A DNA stretch of 64,000 bases from Macrostomum hystrix (taxonomy: Eukaryota; Platyhelminthes; Macrostomidae), in NCBI GenBank assembly GCA_950097015.1, contig CATNEN010000038.1, positions 30,962,501-31,026,500 on the forward strand. The letters are read 5' to 3'. Shown one piece after another: positions 58,802 through 64,000 of this stretch. The stretch's first letter is position 1; each line of letters begins with the position of its first letter. The translations under genes and the position numbers were made by a program. The notes beneath the pieces are model-generated. The model made no database searches. It saw only the letters and a program-made list of their open reading frames with translations, and was not told the DNA's origin.

Positions 58802-61800
58802 ATGGGTCGAGTGATTCGCTCCCAGCGCAAGGGTGCCGGCAGTGTGTTTCGGGCTCACACAAAGCGCAGAAAGGGTGCAGCCCGTCTAAGACCAATTGAC
58901 TTTGCCGAGCGCAATGGCTACATTAAGGGCGTTGTTCGCGACATTATTCACGATCCGGGTCGCGGCGCTCCCCTAGCCAAGGTGGCCTTTCGCGATCCCT
59001 ACAGGTACCGACAGGTTACGGAGACTTTTGTTGCCGCCGAGGGTGTCCACACTGGCCAGTTTATCTACTGCGGAAAGAAGGGTAAGGTCATTGTGCTTGT
59101 GCCTAGCCGGTTTCCTGGAGTCATTTTCGTAGACGTGTCATATATTTTTTCCTGGGATTGATAGGTAGACTAGATAACTCGTAGAAAAGGGGTTAGAAAC
59201 TTACTAGATCATTGTGGTAGATAGAGTGGTAGACCATAGACTATCATTGTGGTAGATAGAGTGGTAGACCATAGACTAGATCATTGTGGTAGATAGAGTG
59301 GTAGACCATAGACTAGATCATTGTGGTATATAGAGTGGTAGACCATAGACTATCATTGTGGTAGATAGAGTGGTAGACCATAGACTAGATCATTGTGGTA
59401 GATAGAGTGGTAGACCATAGACTAGATCATTGTGGTATATAGAGTGGTAGACCATAGACTATCATTGTGGTATATAGAGTGGTAGACCATAGACTAGATC
59501 ATTGTGGTAGATAGAGTGGTAGACCATAGACTAGATCATTGTGGTATATAGAGTGGTAGACCATAGACTATCATTGTGGTAGATAGAGTGGTAGACCATA
59601 GACTAGATCATTGTGGTAGATAGAGTGGTAGACCATAGACTAGATCATTGTGGTATATAGAGTGGTAGACCATAGACTATCATTGTGGTATATAGAGTGG
59701 TAGACCATAGACTATCATTGTGGTATATAGAGTGGTAGACCATAGACTATCATTGTGGTATATAGAGTGGTAGACCATAGACTATCATTGTGGTAGATAG
59801 AGTGGTAGACCATAGACTAGATCATTGTGGTATATAGAGTGGTAGACCATAGACTATCATTGTGGTATATAGAGTGGTAGACCATAGACTATCATTGTGG
59901 TAGATAGAGTGGTAGACCATAGACTAGATCATTGTGGTAGATAGAGTGGTAGACCATCGACTAGATCATTGTGGTATATAGAGTGGTAGACCATAGACTA
60001 TCATTGTGGTATATAGAGTGGTAGACCATAGACTATCATTGTGGTAGATAGAGTGGTAGACCATAGACTAGATCATTGTGGTAGATAGAGTGGTAGACCA
60101 TAGACTAGATCATTGTGGTATATAGAGTGGTAGACCATAGACTATCATTGTGGTAGATAGAGTGGTAGACCATAGACTAGATCATTGTGGTAGATAGAGT
60201 GGTAGACCATAGACTAGATCATTGTGGTATATAGAGTGGTAGACCATAGACTATCATTGTGGTATATAGAGTGGTAGACCATAGACTATCATTGTGGTAG
60301 ATAGAGTGGTAGACCATAGACTAGATCATTGTGGTAGATAGAGTGGTAGACCATAGACTAGATCATTGTGGTATATAGAGTGGTAGACCATAGACTATCA
60401 TTGTGGTAGATAGAGTGGTAGACCATAGACTAGATCATTGTGGTAGATAGAGTGGTAGACCATAGACTAGATCATTGTGGTATATAGAGTGGTAGACCAT
60501 AGACTATCATTGTGGTAGATAGAGTGGTAGACCATAGACTAGATCATTGTGGTATATAGAGTGGTAGACCATAGACTATCATTGTGGTATATAGAGTGGT
60601 AGACCATAGACTATCATTGTGGTATATAGAGTGGTAGACCATAGACTATCATTGTGGTATATAGAGTGGTAGACCATAGACTATCATTGTGGTAGATAGA
60701 GTGGTAGACCATAGACTAGATCATTGTGGTAGATAGAGTGGTAGACCATAGACTAGATCATTGTGGTAGATAGAGTGGTAGACCATAGACTAGATCATTG
60801 TGGTAGATAGAGTGGTAGACCATAGACTAGATCATTGTGGTAGATAGAGTGGTAGACCATAGACTATCATTGTGGTAGATAGAGTGGTAGACCAAAGATT
60901 AGATCATTGTGGCAGATAGAGGATTAGAACACTGACTAGATCATTGCAGTAGATCGAGAGTGAGACCATCGACTAGATCATTGTGACAAGATAGACAAGA
61001 AGACCCCAGAATATATTTAGACCTCCTAAAGGAGGCTAGACCTCTACGCAGCTCTCGCTGTCCGTCAAAAAGAAATGATGCTTACTATAATGCTACACTT
61101 TGATCCGAGCGGCCTCGCTGCGCCTGTCGCAGTTTGATCGGCCCTAGTGACGTTAAAGCTAAACAATTTTTATGCTAATAAACTAGTTTATTAAGCACTG
61201 ATAATATGACGGCGGAATATAAAATATGCGCGCTCATTATACTACTCATTTATCTGAAAAGTAGTGTGTAAATTAAAAATCTGTTCCACAGCCAAGCTGC
61301 AGGTGGGCAATATTCTACCGCTGAGCGCCATGCCAGAAGGTACTATCATCTGCTGCGTGGAAGAAAAGGCCGGCGACCGCGGCCGTCTGGCCAAGGCCTC
61401 CGGCAACTACGCCACACTGATTGCCCACAATCCGGATACAAAGCGATCGCGCATGAAGCTGCCCAGCGGTGCGAAAAAAATTGTGCCATCCGCCTGCCGA
61501 GCTATGGTTGGTGAGTAACGAGTCCGCGTTCGGTGTTTTTACTGTCTAGTCAATCGATCGATAAGACTAGTGTGAAACATGAAAACCCAAGACATGACCA
61601 TTCTGTACAATAACATAAACACATTTTACCACAACATGCTCAACATGTACCAAAACCTGCTCAGCATGTACCAAAACCTGCTCAGCATGTACCAAAACCT
61701 GCTCAGCATGTACCAAAAACCTGCTCAGCATGTACCAAAACCTGCTCAGCATGTACCAAAAACCTGCTCAGCATGTACCAAAACCTGCTCAGCATGTACC

Positions 61801-62550
61801 AAAATATGTTCTAACCTGTACCAAATCCTGTTCAGCATGTACCAAAACCTGTTCAGCATGTACCAAACCCGTTCAGCATGTACCAAAACCTGTTCAATCT
61901 GTACCAAAATATGTTCTAACCTGTACCAAAACCTATTCAGCATGTACCAAAACCCGCTCAGCATGTACCAAAACCTGTTCAATCTGTACCAAAATCTGTT
62001 CAGCATGTACCAAAACATAAGCACACTGTACCAAAACCGAGTTACCGAGGCCTGAACACATTGTACCAAAAAAGAAGCACCCAGTACCAAAACATGATAA
62101 ATTTGCACAAAAACCTGAGCACACTATACCAAAACCTGTTCAACCTGTGTAGCAAAACCTAGGAACCTGTACTAAGAGTTGAGAAGTCTTGCCGAATGTC
62201 CTAAGCATCCCGAAATGCCTAAAAGCACGAATCTGGAAGCCCTATTCCCTATATCCGCTCCCGCAGGCATCGTGGCCGGCGGCGGTCGCATCGACAAGCC
62301 GATTATGAAGGCCGGCCGAGCCTACTGGAAGTACAAGGTCAAGCGGAACTGCTGGCCCAGGGTGCGCGGTGTCTGCATGAACCCCGTGGACCATCCGTTC
62401 GGCGGTGGTAATCATCAGCACATCGGTAAGCCTAGCACCATTCGTAGAGACGCCAGCGCTGGTCGCAAGGTCGGCCTGATCGCCGCTAGACGCACCGGTC
62501 GCCTGCGCGGCACCAAGGTCATTGTGGAGAAGAAGAGCGATAAGGAATAG
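58802..62550 (+). CDS. RPL8: 60S ribosomal protein L8 (uL2)
   Basis: Three exons, 58,802-59,081, 61,292-61,510 and 62,267-62,550 (TAG), give 260 residues (human 257). Joins are [14 protein letters not shown] (AAGAAGG/GTAAGG with CCACAG/CCAAG) and AMVG/IVAGGG (GGTTG/GTGAGT with CCGCAG/GCATC). The protein is near-complete family sequence: [77 protein letters not shown] and [18 protein letters not shown]. uL2 is a core large-subunit protein next to the peptidyl-transferase centre. The GGGNHQHIG loop includes the histidine that is hydroxylated in human RPL8 (His216). The C-terminus VEKKSDKE is species-specific. Codon use is GC-richer than the surrounding introns. Confidence 0.98.
59200..60990. 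repeat. 37/33-bp minisatellite in RPL8 intron 1
   Basis: About 50 copies of a 37-bp unit made of TCATTGTGGTAGATAGAGTG followed by GTAGACCATAGACTAGA, with a 33-bp form lacking TAGA and a TATATAGAG variant. The order of long/short and GAT/TAT forms repeats in longer blocks. The right end decays into diverged copies near 60,900-61,000. It fills most of a 2,210-bp intron. Confidence 0.93.
61620..62160. repeat. 21-bp minisatellite in RPL8 intron 2
   Basis: About 25 copies of a 21-bp unit containing CATGTACCAAAACCTGCTCA, with 20-22-bp variants (CTGTACCAAAATATGTTCTAA). It occupies most of a 756-bp intron. Confidence 0.92.
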
Positions 62551-62638
62551 AGATGTGACTTTAATCAGTTATCAAATGGTTCGGGTTGTGCTGTTTTATG
62601 TTGTCTGTGCGACTCGCAAACACAGTTCTAGTAAGGAA

Positions 62639-62644
62639 AATAAA
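62639..62644 (+). terminator. Poly(A) signal of RPL8
   Basis: AATAAA 89 bases after the stop codon, in GGAAAATAAACTGC. Confidence 0.8.
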
Positions 62645-62804
62645 CTGCAAACCGCAAAGTGCGCTTCTCGCCGTGTGTGTGTTTTATGAAATGCACACCT
62701 AAGCCATTGTGTCAGATTTGGGTGTTTTTGGATGCAAATTGGTTGCTGCTGTTTCACAATTTCTCGTTTTTTTCAAGTTAATTTATTGCATCAGCACTGT
62801 GAGT

Positions 62805-63835
62805 TTTATTGAGATTTCAGCTAGATTGTCAGTGAGATTTCAGCTAGATTATCAGTAACATTTCAGCGAGATTATCAGAGAGATTTCAGCTATATTGTCA
62901 GTGAGATTACAGCTAGATTATCAGTGAGATTTCAGCTAGATTATCAGTGAGATTTCAGCTAGATTATCAGTAATATTTCAGCTAGATTATCAGTGAGATT
63001 TCAGCTAGATTATCAGTGAGATTTCAGCTAGATTATCAGTAATATTTCAGCTAGATTATCAGTGAGATTTCAGCTAGATTATCATTGAGATTTCAGCTAG
63101 ATTATCAGTAACATTTCAGCGAGATTATCAGAGAGATTTCAGCTATATTGTCAGTGAGATTACAGCTAGATTATCAGTGAGATTTCAGCTAGATTATCAG
63201 TGAGATTTCAGCTAGATTATCAGTAATATTTCAGCTAGATTATCAGTGAGATTTCAGCTAGATTATCAGTGAGATTTCAGCTAGATTATCAGTAATATTT
63301 CAGCTAGATTATCAGTGAGATTTCAGCTAGATTATCATTGAGATTTCAGCTAGATTATCAGTAACATTTCAGCGAGATTATCAGAGAGATTTCAGCTATA
63401 TTGTCAGTGAGATTACAGCTAGATTATCAGTGAGATTTCAGCTAGATTATCAGTGAGATTTCAGCTAGATTATGAGTAACATTTCAGCGAGATTATCAGA
63501 GAGATTTCAGCTATATTGTCAGTGAGATTTCAGCTATATTGTCAGTGAGATTTCAGCTAGATTATCAATCAGATTACAGCTAGATTATCATTGAGATTAC
63601 AGCTAGATTATCAGTGAGATTACAGCTAGATTATCAGTGAGATTACAGCTAGATTATCAGTGAGATTACAGCTAGATTATCAGTGAGATTACAGCTAGAT
63701 TATCAGTGAGATTACAGCTAGATTATCAGTGAGATTACAGCTAGATTATCATTGAGATTACAGCTAGATTATCAGTGAGATTACAGCTAGATTATCATTG
63801 AGATTACAGCTAGATTATCAGTGAGATTACAGCTA
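62805..63835. repeat. 23-bp minisatellite with 253-bp higher-order period
   Basis: About 45 copies of a 23-bp unit containing ATTATCAGTGAGATTTCAGC followed by TAG. A rare block (CAGTAACATTTCAGCGAG) recurs near 62,852, 63,105 and 63,359, giving a period of 11 monomers. The right third is more uniform, with ATTACAGC in place of ATTTCAGC, so it expanded separately. Confidence 0.93.
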
Positions 63836-64000
63836 CCGGGTGGCCCATGCGTTTAAGGACAACCTTAAAAATAGAAGAAAGCAAAGCCAGCGGTAGCTAG
63901 AGCATAATAGTTTTGGTCATAGACAAAATAGTATCTATATAGTCTGTAGCTGCCGCGAAAATTTTCGGCAACTTAGCATTAGCCATGAATCGCGCTAAAC
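63836..64000. other. Window end, unassigned
   Basis: No feature recognised. Confidence 0.5.

Overview
This is a eukaryotic nuclear window from an invertebrate animal. The real genes are split by GT-AG introns and include an animal-type interferon-regulatory-factor (IRF) DNA-binding domain. The window also carries a tRNA-derived SINE, two hAT-type elements with 8-bp target duplications, a giant Ty3/gypsy LTR retrotransposon and APE/RT/RNase H-type LINE remnants. Nothing here fixes the phylum; a lophotrochozoan (mollusc, flatworm or relative) is my guess, not a result. The most visible property is minisatellite load: about thirteen unrelated tandem-repeat families, nearly one per intron or intergenic gap.

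Layout. 1-13,520 is a higher-order satellite: 15-bp repeat arrays separated by conserved 0.5-1.1 kb spacers. 14,068-14,205 is a SINE fragment, followed by a 29-bp array (14.3-16.8 kb). 17,096-18,135 and 18,309-18,545 are two non-autonomous hAT-like elements. 18.9-19.5 kb holds a decayed coding fragment and a perfect palindrome, followed by a 19/20-bp array (19.87-22.13 kb). 23,397-24,303 (+) is a two-exon IRF-like transcription factor. 25,776-29,334 (-) is a four-exon carboxypeptidase Q. 30,421-30,651 (+) is a 76-codon secreted-peptide gene. 30,972-36,400 (-) is a three-exon Golgi-type GT32 sugar transferase; one of its introns is filled by a 74-bp array that copies its own splice acceptor.

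36,718-49,791 is an intact-looking gypsy element of 13.07 kb with 2,363-bp LTRs, a 4-bp target duplication, one fused gag-pol ORF and, antisense behind pol, a small gene with its own TATA box, three exons and poly(A) signals. 50,795-53,525 is a 5'-truncated, mutated LINE flanked by a 15-bp target duplication, next to a second LINE fragment (about 53.85-54.64 kb). 54.6-58.8 kb is mostly anonymous apart from a complete SINE (57,480-57,783). 58,802-62,550 (+) is the three-exon ribosomal protein L8 gene, with a different minisatellite in each intron, and 62.8-63.84 kb is another array.

The host genes do not form a pathway: translation (RPL8), peptide hydrolysis (CPQ), glycosylation (GT32), transcription (IRF) and a secreted peptide. 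Exon joins were worked out by hand from frame continuity, splice consensus and family resemblance. In all four spliced host genes and the antisense retroelement gene, the summed exon lengths divide by three and give one open frame. No database search was run. Copy numbers of repeats are estimates.
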